Shown: one piece after another, positions 63,841-64,000 of the stretch
How the letters are laid out: every line of letters starts with the position of its first letter
Numbering within the stretch: position 1 is the first letter of the stretch
Source: WVYX01 sp039586815
GTDB lineage: Bacteria; Gemmatimonadota; Gemmatimonadetes; Gemmatimonadales; GWC2-71-9
Reading direction: 5' to 3'
Assembly (NCBI GenBank): GCA_039586815.1
Contig: JBDHJR010000003.1
Location: 62,001 to 126,000, forward strand
Length of the DNA stretch: 64,000 bases
Translations under genes and position numbers: made by a program
Notes under the pieces: model-generated
Seen by the model: only the letters and a program-made list of their open reading frames with translations
Databases searched by the model: none
Told to the model about the DNA's origin: nothing

Positions 63841-64000
63841 TCAGAGAGTCATGACGAGAGCCGCAATCGCGATTATCAGGGTGAGCAACTGAACGACGGT
63901 GCCCCAGCTCATGCCCGGGACCGCGCTCTCCTTCCTCATCCACCACTCGAGCCCGCCCCACTCCGCGACCTCCACTGTCTCCTCAATGGGCGGCGGCGGT
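63841..64000 (-). CDS. Small membrane protein (partial, N-terminus beyond window edge)
   Basis: The last 52 codons before a TGA are visible. They read EETVEVAEWGGLEWWMRKES and then a hydrophobic end, WGTVVQLLTLIIAIAALVMTL. It is probably a small tail-anchored inner-membrane protein. No family recognised. A strong terminator lies 24 bases downstream. Confidence 0.6.
   Translation of the reverse strand, partial: PPPPIEETVEVAEWGGLEWWMRKESAVPGMSWGTVVQLLTLIIAIAALVMTL

Overview
A roughly 66% GC, gene-dense window (about 64 protein genes, no rRNA, tRNA, IS element or CRISPR array seen) from a bacterium with an outer membrane. The gene mix (squalene synthase, lysine 6-transaminase, DUF1844, M14 and M64 peptidases, Big2/TolB-propeller protein, many lipoproteins, ECF sigma/anti-sigma pair) suggests Gemmatimonadota or a close relative. 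That placement is an inference; no taxonomic marker was compared. Genes are packed in short operons, many joined by 4-base start/stop overlaps.

Layout. 1-5432 (minus): membrane protein, lipoprotein, geranylgeranyl-reductase-like flavoprotein, squalene synthase, thyA and folA in one coupled run, after a separate membrane protein. 5465-9647 (minus): thiolase remnant, LeuB-like dehydrogenase, zinc-ribbon protein, dCMP deaminase, RNase H and a selenocysteine-containing SelD. 9682-20034: NiCoT-like transporter, two amidohydrolase lipoproteins, GH15 enzyme, lysine-rich nucleoid-type protein, Big2/TolB protein and an MDR oxidoreductase. 20190-26265 (plus): gyrA with a good sigma-70 promoter, threonine dehydratase-like gene, response regulator-GAF-GGDEF protein and a zinc-ribbon Ser/Thr kinase. 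26270-41647: orphan E1-alpha, dienelactone hydrolase, NSS transporter with TetR regulator, lysine 6-transaminase, beta-barrel protein, Tat-exported asparaginase-like hydrolase, glycosyltransferase, a nicotinamidase/nicotinate phosphoribosyltransferase pair, and an aminotransferase/SerA serine pair. 41649-53005: chemoreceptor, leuS, repeat-rich intergenic element, ECF sigma/anti-sigma/PDZ module, M14 peptidase, DoxX and PadR. 53015-64000 (minus): Arc-type regulator plus SPFH protein with a visible promoter/operator, DinB, a selenocysteine-containing DUF411 lipoprotein, M64 peptidase, small conserved proteins, VOC proteins, a 1027-residue APH-M23-aminotransferase fusion, rhodanese lipoprotein and cupin.

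Main discovery. Two genes only make sense if an in-frame TGA is read as selenocysteine: selD (TGA at 9579-9581, in the catalytic SHGAG-U-ACK motif) and a DUF411 metal-binding lipoprotein (TGA at 55699-55701, replacing the first Cys of the conserved CGCC motif). Each TGA is followed 22-33 bases later by a hairpin with a GGT apical loop, as in bacterial SECIS elements. Conventional gene calling would truncate the first and split the second. SelD makes selenophosphate for Sec, so the window holds both a step of Sec supply and a Sec product; selA, selB and selC must lie elsewhere. I do not know of DUF411 as a described selenoprotein family.
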